Shown: piece after piece, positions 12,317-23,654 of the stretch
Position numbering within the stretch: the stretch's first letter is position 1
How the letters are laid out: each line of letters starts with the position of its first letter
NCBI RefSeq assembly: GCF_000512585.2
Contig: NC_089247.1
Location: forward strand, 930,001 to 994,000
Length of the DNA: 64,000 nucleotides
Reading direction: 5' to 3'
Origin: Kwoniella bestiolae CBS 10118
Lineage: Eukaryota; Basidiomycota; Tremellomycetes; Tremellales; Cryptococcaceae
Program-made: the position numbers and the translations under genes
Notes under the pieces: model-generated
Database searches by the model: none
What the model was told of the DNA's origin: nothing
Seen by the model: only the letters and a program-made list of their open reading frames with translations

Positions 12317-12696
12317 GTACGATTATCCTTGAGAAGAAAGAACAACTTGGTTTTATTGCAGATACCTTCTGTTTGCTTACATTGGTGTCACCGTCACCTC
12401 GAGAGAATCATGTGATCGGGACATTTACCGCCGGGGAACAAAGGGGGTTTTGACCAACGCTGACGGGCCTCATTTCCTTTGTCGCGAAATACAGATTGCG
12501 CCAGTCACTTGAGTAGCTGCACTTGCAGAGAAGAGTTAATGCTTCATTCGATGCACCTTAATCGAGTCGCAAAACGTACGACATGTAAGAACGAACATCC
12601 AGCCACTTAAACGATGAGATCATAGTCCGATTTGGAGAGATCCTGTTGGGTGAGACTCTCAAGGCAATAACAACCCCATCATTCCTACCAGACTTC
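12317..12696. other. Intergenic between H3-tail ORF and family A copy 2
   Basis: About 380 bases with no supported gene. An in-frame stretch just before 12697 reads GETLKAITTPSFLPDF, like the F-box-like start of family A, so the relic of copy 2 may begin near 12640 without a usable ATG. Confidence 0.3.
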
Positions 12697-14016
12697 ATGG
12701 ACGACGACGCTGAGAGTGTCGCTGAACTAGAACCGGATTATCAAACATACCTCGCTCTCAGATCTGCCAGTCGTCGTATAACTTAATTGCTACACCCTAT
12801 CACCAGCCTCGACCTGACAGTGGGAATAGGAAGTATGGAGGACTTTGAGTTATGGGCTGCAGCACCTGTAGAGATCTTGCAGAGGATTGTGTGAGTCCAT
12901 CCTTACTTGCGATCAGGGGGCTTGAACCCTGTGACCGTGCCAGTGCTGATTAGACATATATTACAGCAAGCTTCGTATCGATTTCGGATTCCCTCAAGAT
13001 TACAGGCAATACAGCGAAGGCCTCTGCATGGGATACTGGTACGAGTTCACTCACCTCCTAAGCAAGCTCCCCAATCTAATCGAATTGATCTTGGGTCCAA
13101 AAACCCCATTCTGCGCTCATGCAAGTGCCGAACCCGGTGTATTGATTAATCGACTGGAAATCACCTTGGACCTCCCCAACCTGATTTCATTCTCAAACGT
13201 GGTGGAATGTATCGAATGTGCAGATAGTCTGAATTGTATCATCCAGGCATTCAAATCCCTCAGGTACCTCAAGACGTCCTCTTTCCTGAGGATCGAGGAA
13301 GACGATTTATCGCAATACGATTGGTATGAACATGATCTGCCGAATTTGATTGAGAAGCACTGTCATGATCATGCTCTGGAAGCTATCTATGTCAGATCCA
13401 TCTCAGCAAACACTATATCCAACCGGGGTATGGCTTCGCTAGCAACAACTCGCTGTTCAAAGACTTTGAACTGTCTTATGATCTATCCCGATACGCCATA
13501 TTCCGGTGCCGGAGACAAGCCATATCTCGACTGTTCACTCGATCGTGAGACACAACAATGGAACTTCCCGTTACTGCCTTCACATAACATGGGGTATGAG
13601 GGACCCGAAGTCTCAACTTTGGCAAGTCCAGCAAGCTCGTGGAATGCGGAAGCGGATGATGCTGAGAGTCATGTAATATTGAACAGGGAGTATGGGCTCA
13701 AGAATTGAACGGGATGAATTTGGTCACTTTGGATCCTGGGATAATAGTCAGGTTGGCCAGTATTGAACCATCATCCACCACAACTATCAAGGGTTCGTAT
13801 GTTTTTCCGGAAAGAGAACGGCTTGTCCAAGCATTACGAGCTGCAACAGGAGAAGTAGGGAGGTGGTGTCCCACTCTGAGAGAGGTGTACTGGTGGGAAT
13901 GTCCGGATGTGGCGGGATCTCGCAGACGATGGAAGTGCATCATACAACGCGAGAAGAACGAGGAGGAAGCCTTCACAATCGATGTTGAGGAAGACTATGA
14001 TAGTCCGCGGATATAG
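12697..14016 (+). CDS. F-box-like/LRR family A protein, copy 2 (exon 1 broken)
   Basis: Exon 1 reads YLALRSASRRIT, then a TAA at 12784-12786, then continues in the same frame as TSLDLTVGIGS and FELWAAAPVEILQRIV, matching the GLHLVIKS...W..AP end of exon 1 in paralogues. The first usable ATG after the stop is at 12835. Exon 2 (12967-13621) is intact: KLRIDFGFPQDYRQYSEG, LPNLIELILGPKTPFCAH, ECIECADSLN and LRYLKT. Intron 2 (13622-13686) starts with GC instead of GT. Removing it joins STL to GVWAQELNGMNLVTLDPG in frame. Exon 3 has LVQALRAATGEVGRWCP, VYWWE and RRRWKCIIQREK, the diverged C-terminal module. It is either a pseudogene or N-terminally shortened. It faces copy 3 with only about 120 bases between. 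Confidence 0.6.
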
Positions 14017-14136
14017 AATACTGTAACACTTTGATCAAAAGGTAATCTACGAGATCTGTCTCGGTAACACCTAAATGAGTTTTGAGGGGTTGATCTGGAT
14101 TGTAGTAATCTTTGAGAGAGTACGAGTTCCTCCCGA

Positions 14137-15331
14137 CTAGTAGTCGGAGAACGAGATACGAGCTTGTTCTGAAAGATATAGACCGAAAAGGAGCGACCAG
14201 TCAAATCTTTTCAAATGCTCGAAAATCTTCCAAAAGTCGACAAAATCCATCTGACAAACTCAGGGTGTATCAGCAAAGGTAGTCAGCAGCAGAAAAACGT
14301 CGTATCGGACTCACAAAGGAAGTATCATCGCGCCATACGTCAAGGTTATCTTCTATAGTCCATTCCGAGGTCTGTCTTTCGCATGTCCTTCTATATAACC
14401 ACCCGTGGTCCCTCTCAGGCACATTCCTCGCCATGATATGTTCTCCAGGTGGTACCCAGTGCTCGAGCTGCTTATAGGCCACCATGCTGATACAGATATC
14501 TTCCAACAAAGGACAGGCGGATTGGATATGCGTCAAGTTATTTTCGAAGTCGTGGACGTCGGAATCAATGGGGAGTAAATAGTATAGTGTCTTGAGAGGA
14601 AATAGTCTTTTGGTTTGTTGAGTTTGCCAGAGTGTTACCATGTGGGGAATGTCATCAGATTGAGTGGGCGATACGATTTTCAGATGTTCGAGAAACGGTG
14701 CGGCGGGGATGAATGCTGTAGGAAGGTAGTCGGAGCAGAGTTACAATCGATCTCGAAAGCAAGCGACATTCGTACTCAGGAGATTCCAGTGATGCTACAT
14801 CCACTCTCACCACAGTGTCGTCATGAAGACATAGAGGTGTATCCATGGTAATCAACTCCTGCAAAGAAGTGAATACAGATAGGAACTCCGTAAATGTGGG
14901 CCAAGCGATTGTAAAGAACATGTGTTCGTCCATTGAGACAAATGTGGAGCTGTTGCGTCCAAGGATCTCTGGTTTACAGTCGATCACCATACGTCTGAAG
15001 CTTGCGTCAGCTTAAGCCATCTGTCAATAGCCAAATATCAAATTTACTTGACAATGATCACAACAGCTTCCGGCGCGTTCTTCAACCAGTGCTGCATTTG
15101 CGAAGATCGCTTGATAACCACGTTGGTGGGCCGAATCTTGCAGATTGATCTGATTTGACGACATGTTGCTCGGAAGTTGACCAGATGTTTGTTGGTGTGC
15201 GCTTTGATGTTGGATTGCAAGTTGACATGATGGGGAGTGAAACTGGGAAGAGGAAGGGGTGTGGCATCATCGACCCAATATGCGATCTCTTCAAGGAGCT
15301 CATCGCTCAGATCAAGGAGCCTGGTGGCCAT
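14137..15331 (-). CDS. F-box-like/LRR family A protein, copy 3 (two apparent frameshifts)
   Basis: The start at 15331 (MATRLLDLSDELLEEIAYWV) fits paralogue starts better than the upstream ATG at 15358. Exon 1 continues LPLPSFTPHHVNLQ, FRATCRQIRSICKI and WLKNAPEAVVIIVK before a GTAAAT donor. Exon 2 starts RMVIDCKPEILGRN and includes LQELITMDTPLCLHDD. Two single-base losses, near 14775 and 14740, change frame. The paralogue-like sequence is recovered across three frames (MSLAFEIDC, then LCSDYLPTAFIPAAPFLEHL). After them the frame is open through YYLLPIDSD and SEWTIEDNLDVWRDD. A last exon after an acceptor near 14255 ends at 14137 with ARISFSDY. The FWE/WYRWTW module is absent. It is a decayed gene or a gene with consensus errors. 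Confidence 0.6.
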
Positions 15332-15666
15332 CTTGCATAACGATGGGGTGATTGACATTCACTTGCGAATATATGTGAGAATGAAACATTGATATGATCA
15401 GAGACAAGTTCGAGTGAATAACAAGAGTGGACTTGAGGGTGAAGGTGATTTGCGTCATACTAGGCTAACGCGGTCAAGATAAGAGATCAGTGCGCGTCTC
15501 GGATGAAGTTTGATTTCGTAACTTTGCCTTGACATTCCTTGAGTCGATGCTGATGATTGTGAACGATGTCTCTTTAACATGAAACTCGGCGATACTTGTA
15601 AAAGTGGAAGTACTCAGAAGCTGGGCTAGCTAGTACCGCCTTACAGTCCCTTCCCTGCTCCGATCG

Positions 15667-16255
15667 AAACGTCAAAGAACCTCCTAGATCTCAGCGACGA
15701 GATACTCCAACTCATGGGTCATTTCACCAACAAAGACTCTTCCACTCCGTTCCCATCTTTTCAACCACATTGAGGTAGCTATTTCAGAACTGAGATTCAT
15801 CCTTCGAAACTGAACGACTTCTACAGCTTCAGACAAACATTATAGAAGGATACGAAATCTCTGTTGCCTTCAGAATCTGCATTGGAGGTTGAACAATGTG
15901 GATGAGATAAACACATTCAGCAATGGAGCTTGTGATGAGGAGTTGAGAGCTCTTCGGTGAGTTTGGTCGTAGCTCTCATGTCCTTCCATGTGAACATCCG
16001 ATGATAGAGCTGACACAGATGTGCAGTCGTTCGAACGTGTTGTATACGAGAGTGGATGTTAATGAGAATCGGGCTGTAAGGCTTGATAAATATCCCCTTG
16101 CTCTGACGGAGGAGTTCATGAGGTCCAAGGATGGTCGATTCACCAATTGGAGAGCGGAGTCGGAAGATGATGAGGTGTATCATCCTCCCTCAGTGATTGC
16201 AAGCGACACTTCAAGTGAATCCGAAAGTGGTGATGATCCTGAGTCTGAAGAATGA
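15667..16255 (+). pseudogene. Family A relic, copy 4
   Basis: A clear but broken copy. In one frame it reads TSKNLLDLSDEILQLMGHFT and NKDSSTPFPSFQPH, hits a TGA, then continues YFRTEIHPSKLNDFYSFRQT and another stop. Almost the whole LRR-like exon is missing. About 250 bases on, an ORF reads AVRLDKYPLALTEEFM, which resembles the end of the C-terminal module (compare VHVEEVPEYMSSDF of the copy at 30735), followed by an acidic Ser/Glu tail. This looks like an internal deletion joining the two ends of a family A gene. Confidence 0.6.
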
Positions 16256-16546
16256 TACTCTCCGATAGCGCGCTGGGTCGGACCATGTACTCAGTACTTG
16301 AAAATGGTAGTTGAGATGCAAATCTGGGTGAACGATCACGCTCAACCTCTCGGTTCCGCCCTCTGACTCTTCGTACGGGGTCTTGATGTTTTGATAGATG
16401 ACGGGTATTGGTCCGTGAACATGAAGTAACGAGACCGTCAACGAGATACAGTATCGCAGGGGTACACATACTGATCCTTTCATTCCTTGGGTTCCGACAA
16501 TGGTCCGCGACTCCTTGAAGGTCGGATCTACCTCTAGGGCACTCAC
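16211..16546 (-). other. Possible minus-strand coding fragment, unrecognised
   Basis: An open frame of about 110 codons with natural-looking composition: GMKGSVCVPLRYCISLTVSL, HGPIPVIYQNIKTPYEES and LSVIVHPDLHLNYHFQVLST. No family was recognised and no matching exons were found on either side. It overlaps the end of the copy 4 relic on the other strand. It could be a remnant of an unrelated gene or chance. Confidence 0.25.
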
Positions 16547-16756
16547 AAGAAGCTCTAGTGAGTGGTGGCCAAGACCAGAAAGTCCTCCTCGGGTCCACAG
16601 TGTGGACGATCCAAAGGAATGTAAGAAGGAACACTATGCACGTTTCACACTCAGCCTTGACTGATAGGAGTTTACAAAGCCTATAAGATCCTTATTCCTC
16701 CTGTCGAAGGGCAAGCTCTCAAACTACCCTCTTACCCTCTGTTTCCATCTACCACC

Positions 16757-17984
16757 ATGCCCTGCAGTTCATCGAATGGACAAGCCTCCTGCCAAAATCA
16801 CGCTCATGCAAATCGCAAGTTGGAGATTCTTGACGATGGTATCATGCCATTGCCTTTGAGGCTCCCCCGACCCTCGACAGCATGGTCAAGTACCGCGCCA
16901 ACAAGAGTCAATACGCTCAACGACACTAGATCTAAGGGCAAGGCACCCTGCCCACCAGGAGGATTCGAAGATATCGAACTCCAGGAGCTTGGGGATGTGG
17001 TAACTCCGCTCCCTACTTGTCGAGGTACAGGGGTATCACGAAGGCCTGATGCAGATCAAAGCGGATCCATGAGGTGTACTCTATATAGTTCGAGTCGTGA
17101 GGACGACCTGGATCGTATCGCTCCTGCAATACCGCTAAATTCGAATGAACCGATCCAAACGGTACGTAAGGTACACTCTTTCGCTATTTGCCGTGTTGAT
17201 CGGGCTGTGCGATGTGTAGCTGACAATCCAGCTCATTCAGGTGACTGAGAACTGGGAATGGAAACAAGGTCGTCTATATACCCAGAAAGATCCACAAGAA
17301 AAGCTTGATGAGCCTGCGACGCGTCGAGGTGAATATCTTGATATCATTCCTGCCTGGAGAGCGATCGCCAAGAGATCCAAGCGAATAGCAGATGACATGA
17401 GCATGAGCAAGTATAAGAGCGGTAGTGATACAGCGAGATTCTTCGATCTCGATACCCAAGAGAGAAAAGCCAGGGAGAAGTATAGCCAAGCGACCCAAGC
17501 CTGGGACGGGTGCATGTCGCATTTGTATGGACGGTCGATTGATGCTGCCTGTCGAACCACCGCCAGAATGTTGGGATCATTGAAGAAGGAACAACGAAAG
17601 CGGTATGGGAGATGTACGGAGGTGAATGGAGATCTGCTGGGAGATACTTTAATGGAGGCTATGTCAAGGCACTTCGATGGGGCTTTGACTGATCTTCTGA
17701 AGGATTGGAAATACGATATCCCAATCAAGAATAAGCAAATGAAGAAGGCAGAAACTCAAAATGAAAGATTGCGAGAAATCAGCAAGGCTCTCCAGCGCGG
17801 GACAATCTCCATGAGCGGCAATAGCGACTCCATCACCTGTTCTTGGAGTTCCAGAACGGACGAACGGGGAGGTATACCGGGGCTTAGCACTTTGTGGAGG
17901 AAGGAACCGAAAGATAGATCGAGAGTTATCCAGGAGACGAGATGGACTTGGAGGGGTGGTGAGGTGGTTTTTGACGAAGAATAG
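16757..17984 (+). CDS. Family B protein, member 1 (382 aa)
   Basis: First and longest of four tandem paralogues of an unrecognised family. Exon 1 (16757-17161) encodes a low-complexity, Pro/Ser-rich leader ending NSNEPIQT. Intron 17162-17240 is phase 0. Exon 2 begins VTENWEWKQG, the position where all members have a W four or five residues in. It then gives a charged, probably helical region: RRGEYLDIIPAWRAIAKRSK, ACRTTARMLGSLKKEQ and LMEAMSRHFDGALTDLLKDW. The C-terminal part (NERLREISKALQ and SDSITCSWSS) lines up with RRxKYDxxLL...SITF of the others. There is no signal peptide or membrane helix. Function unknown, probably cytosolic or nuclear. Confidence 0.75.
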
Positions 17985-18481
17985 GAGTAGGAAATGTTAT
18001 GCAAAACAGGTAGAGTTCGGTATGTGTGAGGCTTCGTGGTACAGCGAGTCTCTCACGCGCATGAGGCTGAGATTTCTGGACTAGTGATGACTGAGATGAT
18101 AAGGGATTTGACTAACGCTGGGCTGTTGTCGCTGTTGCGTGGTATCAAGGCGCAGGGGAGATTGTGTTTTGAGGCATTCCTCTATATCTCTTCTTCGTGA
18201 CGTAAGTACTGCACTTGCTTCAGAAAATAAGTGACTGTATTAGAGATCCACGGAGTTCCAGATCAGTCTCCTTTCATTGCAGCATAAAGCACTTCTGACA
18301 CCCTACTTCTTTCGGTGGCGAGAGTCTGTCCTATGCGCGTATATATGGTGATCCCAATGCGTTTTCATCATCCGGAGCACACTTACCTGTGTGATTTAGA
18401 TCGTATATCGTCCATCTTGTTTTACACCTGCAGCTAGTTTTGGACCCGAGACTTCAGTCCAAGCGATTCTTCGTATCGATA
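17985..18481. other. Intergenic between family B members 1 and 2
   Basis: About 500 bases with no gene. A TATATAT string near 18339-18346 lies some 140 bases before the ATG of member 2 and may be its TATA element. Confidence 0.3.
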
Positions 18482-19363
18482 ATGAGCGAGCACGATAATT
18501 CTCTCTGCGTCCCCAGTACTGGTCGTCAGCAACCAATTATGACATCTGCGGGCCCGCCGAAAGATCCGCTGAATTATTCAGACGACAGCGACAGGTTAAG
18601 CCAAGCAGACACATTGGTCGAGCGCATTGATGACACGCCTACCCGTCCACCCAGCTCAAAAAGATTCACTGTGAGTTTGTTTGTTGATGATCAAGTTCTT
18701 GCTTCAATAATTTCATATGAGCAGCTAACAGGTTCTCCCATTTTGTACTACACTGGATTCTGTGCTGACAATATCGCCGGTTAGCGATTGACAACATGGC
18801 GCTTCCCGTTATATGACTTCTTGGATTCTGATGGGACGCGGCCGCTGAAAAACTCGAATCCTTCGGGCGTCTGGAAAATGTCCATTGCGGAACGGTGTGA
18901 AATACTCAATGATCTGGTGAGATACCATAACTTGATCAGGAGAGTGAGAGGGGCCGCCTCGTTGATTGAGGACACATGGGTAACAAGCACCGTCAACTGC
19001 ATGGACAAGCTGTATGGTGATCCTATAAAAAACGCCATCCAGGAGAGCAAGAATCACATAGAAAAGACAGTGCAAGACAATCTCGAGCAGCCTAGGAGGA
19101 AACGTCTCACTCACATACCTAAAACGTATGAAATTTTCGGTGATCCGATTGAAACGGTTTATAAAAATTATATCAGGACAGTGATTGATTCTTGGTGTGG
19201 TCATGAGGATCCACATGACCTTGAAACAGTGACGGAGGATATCAAAAGAAGAAGGGAGAAGATGGACCGCTTTCTCCTCGAGAATTCAGCTTATGTTGGT
19301 ATCAACCGTCAATCTATCAACTTCAAGCTACAAAGAGCCCGTCCAATGAGTAGCTTTACTTGA
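18482..19363 (+). CDS. Family B protein, member 2 (255 aa)
   Basis: The ATG at 18482 (MSEHDNSLCVPS) is chosen; the frame is open further left only from a TTG. Exon 1 (to 18670) is acidic and Ser-rich, ending PPSSKRFT. Intron 18671-18784 is phase 0. Exon 2 starts RLTTWRFPLYDFLDSDG, with the W of the family, then KMSIAERCEILNDLVRYHNL, CMDKLYGDPIKNAIQESK and IFGDPIETVYKNYIRTVIDS. The end reads EDIKRRREKMDRFLLENSAY and INRQSINFKLQ, the best conserved family block. No known domain was recognised. It is intact and has the same intron position as its neighbours. Confidence 0.75.
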
Positions 19364-19993
19364 GACGGTAGTGAGTTCACTTATGAAACGAAACATTAGG
19401 TCTTCATCGATATCTAGATCTGATATCAAAAAACGGCTTTTCCCCCTATCATACGGTATGGGTGTATATACAATCTCCAACAGACTGATGTACAGTTTGG
19501 TCTCTGATGCTGGTCTAGGCATTAGTATCGTATGTTGATAGATTTACTGGCTACTCGGTGGTCAAGCCCCCTAGAATTTCTTCAAGTCATGCATTCAAAT
19601 ATATGTGCATGACCAGAGTATGCACTGTATTGGATGTTGTGCATTGGAACCATGGCCCTCCTTAGCATACTGAGTGGCTGACGAGTGCTAAAGTCCTACA
19701 ACCCCTGTTTCCGACTATCATCGCTCGACTTATTACAGTGACTGACAAAGATCAGGCGCAATCCGATAGCAGTAACGGGCGAGTACACAGCTTACTCTTC
19801 CTAGCCCCATCACACCTTTGATCTGGTATCGATGCACGAAATCGCCTTCCGCTGATCCTTTCATCCAGCACAAGAAGTTTCCCACTACAGATAAGTTACA
19901 GTAACACCGGGACTGCGTAGGACTATATCTGCCCTCAGCCTGAATGATAACACCTCAACCACTTGTAGTTTCCACCTCATATTCAAGCTCGTC
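19364..19993. other. Intergenic between family B members 2 and 3
   Basis: About 630 bases with no supported gene. A minus-strand ORF at 19328-19522 has no family signal. Confidence 0.3.
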
Positions 19994-20872
19994 ATGACCA
20001 GAGACTATGAGCTTTGTCACTGTACTTTTACTGCAAGCTTGAGTCAAGCTGATTCAGGAGAATTATCCTCTCGTGACGATGGGGACGACGAGTCAGCTGT
20101 TGATTCGTTGCGGAACCAGTTAGATACTACTTTTGGTCTTACCAAAGGACCTGCCATCACTGTGAGTTTAAGCTATCATTTATCAATATAGTTCTCGATC
20201 TGCACATCAGCAGCAAGCGGTGAATTTCTTTCTGAGCCGGAATCTCGTTGATTCCCTTCCATAGAGAACGAATTCTTGGACGTACGTCTTACCTAAAGAC
20301 CAAAGAACGTACGTGTCCATCCCCAAAGATACCGCCAGCTCCAAGTATAGTAGAATGTCTAGAAACGAGGTGCTGATCGACTTGACGATAATTCGTCGCT
20401 TTCTAAGAAAAGCTAGATCGGGGGGCGGGAAGGCGGAGTCCTGGAATCTCGAGGCGAGGCCTATGCAAAGCAGGTTGAAGACCATCAAACGATCCTCGTT
20501 GACAGGATGTACGGTTCCTGCATCCAAGATGGCACGGAACGATGTATTGACCTAGTAAAAGAAGTCTTGGATGAGCAAGAGAGGCGAAGTGGGAAGACGA
20601 ATCTGTTTAATACTGCAATGAATCTCAAGAGTCTTGCTGAGCCCATTAAGAAGGGCTATAGGGATCGAGTTGATGGGATGATTCATGCTTTGCATACCCA
20701 AGAAAAGAGTGATGGCAAATTGACTGATGAGGTGATCAGGCAGAGAAAGGAACGGAGACAGAAGTACGACAATTGTCTACTAGCAACTACAGCTACGGTC
20801 AGTGCAGATGGAGATTCTGTGGATTTGGTCCTAGGATCCGAGGGAGATGTAGAAGAACTGAGAATTTACTAG
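19994..20872 (+). CDS. Family B protein, member 3 (apparent frameshift)
   Basis: Exon 1 (19994-20161) ends DTTFGLTKGPAIT, close to DSRFGLTGRYRLS of member 4. Intron 20162-20264 is phase 0. Exon 2 opens RTNSWTYVLPKD and gives KYSRMSRNEVLIDLTIIRRF. After RKARSGGG the frame matching the paralogues changes: the homologous remainder (EAYAKQVEDHQTILVDRMYG, CIDLVKEVLDEQERR, LAEPIKKGYRDRVDGMIHAL, RQRKERRQKYDNCLL) is in another frame. One extra base in the G6 run at 20420-20425 would restore it. Without that, the protein ends early. It is either a pseudogene or a consensus error. Confidence 0.6.
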
Positions 20873-21538
20873 AGGGTCATCGTCCATGGCCGAGCTCTTC
20901 ATAACGACATTCCCCTACAAAACCTTGTGGACAGGCCCACTATATGTACAGTGCTGTCCGTGTGATGGGATTTACATTGTAGATAGAGCTCTCTCAAACG
21001 GAGCACGCACATAATCATGATGTCATACTTAGGAAAACAGTCTTCTGGTCGAAATGTGAAGAGTCAGTACAAGCGAGGAGGCGTACTCTCAGAGTGCTCG
21101 GGCTGTGAATCAGGGGTCTCATCCTTCCCTTGTGGATTCACAAAGGGCGTTTATGACATTGTGATTTCCTCAACAGCGATACAAACTACCAGTACTGAGG
21201 TATGTGAGGCCGATATACTGTAGATCGTAATCGATCTGATTCTCCAAGGCCAAGGGAACTCGACATGCGATTCGAGGGGTTTCAGAGTCCCCCTTATCCA
21301 AAAGGAAAGAATTAGAAGCACCTCTCCACTTTCCTTCCCTTCATCATTGCTCCACAGTAGATGGCCCTTCGCTCTCAACATGTATATATACCACTACCCG
21401 AGCGTTTCCTAATGCAGAAAGCGAATCTCATTACCCACATTCTCACAATACAATTTTGATCAACCCCGTATATCAATAGATAATTGCCAGTTTTCGAGTG
21501 TATCCTGACTGGATGGGTCTTACATAAATGCGTTTGCG
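20873..21538. other. Intergenic between family B members 3 and 4
   Basis: About 665 bases. An ORF at 21017-21223 (MMSYLGKQSSGRNV...) ends with CGFTKGVYDIVISS, which faintly recalls the FGLTKG end of exon 1 in member 3; this is too weak to call a relic. TATATATA at 21383-21390 lies about 150 bases before the next ATG and may be its TATA element. Confidence 0.3.
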
Positions 21539-22447
21539 ATGACTGAATATAACGATACTGCGCATAATTCCTCCGTAAAAATTGCCACCGCCCCTGATCC
21601 CTCGAGCGGACCGCCAGAGCTTTCTGAGCATGGCACATTGAAGAGCTTCGCGGAGGAGATGGATAGCAGGTTTGGCTTAACGGGCAGATACAGGCTCTCA
21701 GTGAGTGCACGCCCAGACTCATTAGACCTGCGATCCTGGGGGAGCTGCAGCCTGACTTGTTAAACGACCAATCAGAGATATGACTCTTGGGGCTCCCCTA
21801 TTATCTACAATATGCCAACCAAGGTTCATGTACCACGATCCATGAGCCGCTCCGGGACCGGAGAGCGGAGAAGAGAAGCGGTTCTCGGGGAGATCATCAA
21901 CACCAGTCGGGCGATAACCGAGGCAAAATCAAGCTCTTTTGCGAGTATGGACGAATCAAAACTCAATAAGATGGAGAAATATAAGGATGATCTGATATGG
22001 AGGATGTACGGGTTGACTATGCAATATGGCGTAGATCACGGTATCAAATTCATTCAAGATAAGTTAGATGAGTATACCAAGTTGGGGGGTAGGCGCGACC
22101 CGGTGAGCGTTCTTGAAGATTTTGATACGCTCAGACAGCCTATGAAAAATTTATATAGAAGGCATATTGAGAAGGTGATTGGCTCTCTGCGCGATCAAGA
22201 GGACAACGCCGATATCGATGAATCGACGGAGGACATCAGGAAGAGAAGACGCAAGTATGACCAGGATTGGCTGTTGAGAAGTAAAGCTTGGTGTGATGTG
22301 GATGAATCGTCTATAACCTTCATATTGGAGGGTTGGGATGATTTGGACAACAGCGGGCCAGCCTTGAGGACCAATTTCACTTTTATTGGTCTCGTATTTC
22401 CTCACGAGTCATCGCTCTCACCGAATACGTATTTGTCAGGAGCGTGA
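21539..22447 (+). CDS. Family B protein, member 4 (277 aa)
   Basis: Exon 1 (21539-21700) encodes a 54-residue leader ending DSRFGLTGRYRLS. Intron 21701-21775 is phase 0. Exon 2 (21776-22447) opens RYDSWGSPIIYNMPTK, followed by RRREAVLGEIINTSRAITEA, LIWRMYGLTMQYGVDHGIKF, IQDKLDEYTKLGG and LRQPMKNLYRRHIEKVIGSL. It ends with TEDIRKRRRKYDQDWLL and DVDESSITFILEGWDDL, the clearest version of the family C-terminal block. Intact, no known domain, no membrane segment. Last of the array. Confidence 0.75.
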
Positions 22448-23249
22448 CTTTAGGCCTTTGAAATGCTCAGTGGTTCAAGCTTAAGGCACGTGTATATCAA
22501 GTATTGGGCACATGTGAAATGCACCACAGTCTGGCGATGATACAATTAACTAGGATGACAGGACACAAGTATCGCTGACCATCCCTATTCGCCATACACA
22601 TTTGTGTGGTACGGAGAGTTTGTGACGATTTCCGTTTTTTGCAACCAAAGATAGTCATTTTTGTGCCGGGTTTTTCTGCTGTGGCTCATATGAAAGAGAT
22701 GTGTATCTTGGGCGGTAGCTGATGTGCTGGACCTATAGTACAGCCCTATTGGTGTTTAGATGCATAGAATCAATGACAGAACAGAATGGACATCAAGTGG
22801 TGCCACTCTGCATCTGGTGCGTCTAAATTACTTTATTCTGGTTTGAGTATGCGCCCATGTGATCGACACCTGTCAGCCTCATTACAAGTGATTTCAGATG
22901 AGCGAGAGCACCGCTGCTGAATCTGCCAGCCATTCTTTGAGTACAGTGTTGATGTGACCTTTATGCATGCTTCATTGTATGGGTCGCCGATGACACTTCT
23001 GGCGAACCAGGGAGCGATGGTGGCCAAAACTGGCAATCGTGCCAAAGCTTTCGAACCATACATAGATGAGTAAGGCGGTGATTCCAATCAGTCTGAAAAC
23101 TCATCCTCGGAGTCAAAAGTGCTGGGCCTCCTTCTCTGCGATTTCCAATTGTTGGTAAACAAACTCGTATAACGTACCGGTGGCTGCTCGATGACAATTC
23201 TTGCCGATCCCTCTCTCCATGTTCATCAGATCTTCAGTCATGAATATAA
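22448..23249. other. Gene-poor stretch with possible relics
   Basis: About 800 bases between the family B array and the copy 5 relic. Minus-strand ORFs at 22833-23087 and 22961-23197 have no recognised family. They could be remnants of the later exons of copy 5 but show no family A motif. Confidence 0.3.
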
Positions 23250-23654
23250 TGACTATGACCCTTGAGGCTTGTTGATATCGATCTTGACTCGTCTAGATAC
23301 AGCTTGGTCCGTCCGATGGACATACGGAATCACGAATTATGAATGATGAATTAGCAAGCTCACCTGACTGCATCTTTTCTCTCGCCTGATCTGGGGATGT
23401 ACATTATGTACATTGAATCGACTCTTCTCCATGAAGTCAATTCTCTATGTATACCTCTAATCGGACATGCTTGATGGAACCTCTGACATGTTAATCTAAA
23501 GGCCGAGGATCGGACGATATTCTTAGCACTAATCTCTGATTTCCGTTGTTGAAAGTGCGGATGGAATTGAAGAAACGGGAATTGTCTTGTCTTCATTTGT
23601 GTATTGTCCGATAGAATTGATAAGCTCGTCACTGAGTGTGTGGTTGGTGGTCAT
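23250..23654 (-). pseudogene. Family A relic, copy 5
   Basis: The start at 23654 reads MTTNHTLSDELINSIGQYTN, a normal F-box-like beginning. One base too many near TIP shifts the frame. The rest of exon 1 is then read in another frame: FHPHFQQRKSEISAKNIV, then RLTCQRFHQACPIRGIH and a preserved GTGAGC donor. After an acceptor, RRVKIDINKPQGS is followed by a stop. The LRR-like and C-terminal parts were not found. This is a decayed copy; its lesion is an insertion, unlike most of the others in the window. Confidence 0.6.

Larger units (their letters stand above)
16757..22447 (+). repeat. Tandem array of four family B genes
   Basis: Four paralogous two-exon genes lie head to tail on the plus strand, with spacers of about 500-670 bases. 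All share a phase 0 intron at the same place, a W early in exon 2 and a C-terminal block of the type [ED]DIxxRRxKYDxxLL followed by SIxF. Sequence between members is strongly diverged, so the duplications are not recent. Confidence 0.75.

Noticed and set aside
12317..12530. Possible later exons of histone H3 after the mini-ORF
   Set aside because: FLCREIQIAP slightly recalls H3 but the surrounding sequence does not align, so it is treated as chance.
12905..12990. tRNA-like T-arm on the minus strand in a family A intron
   Set aside because: The stem pairs only with an eight-base loop and no acceptor or anticodon arm can be drawn.
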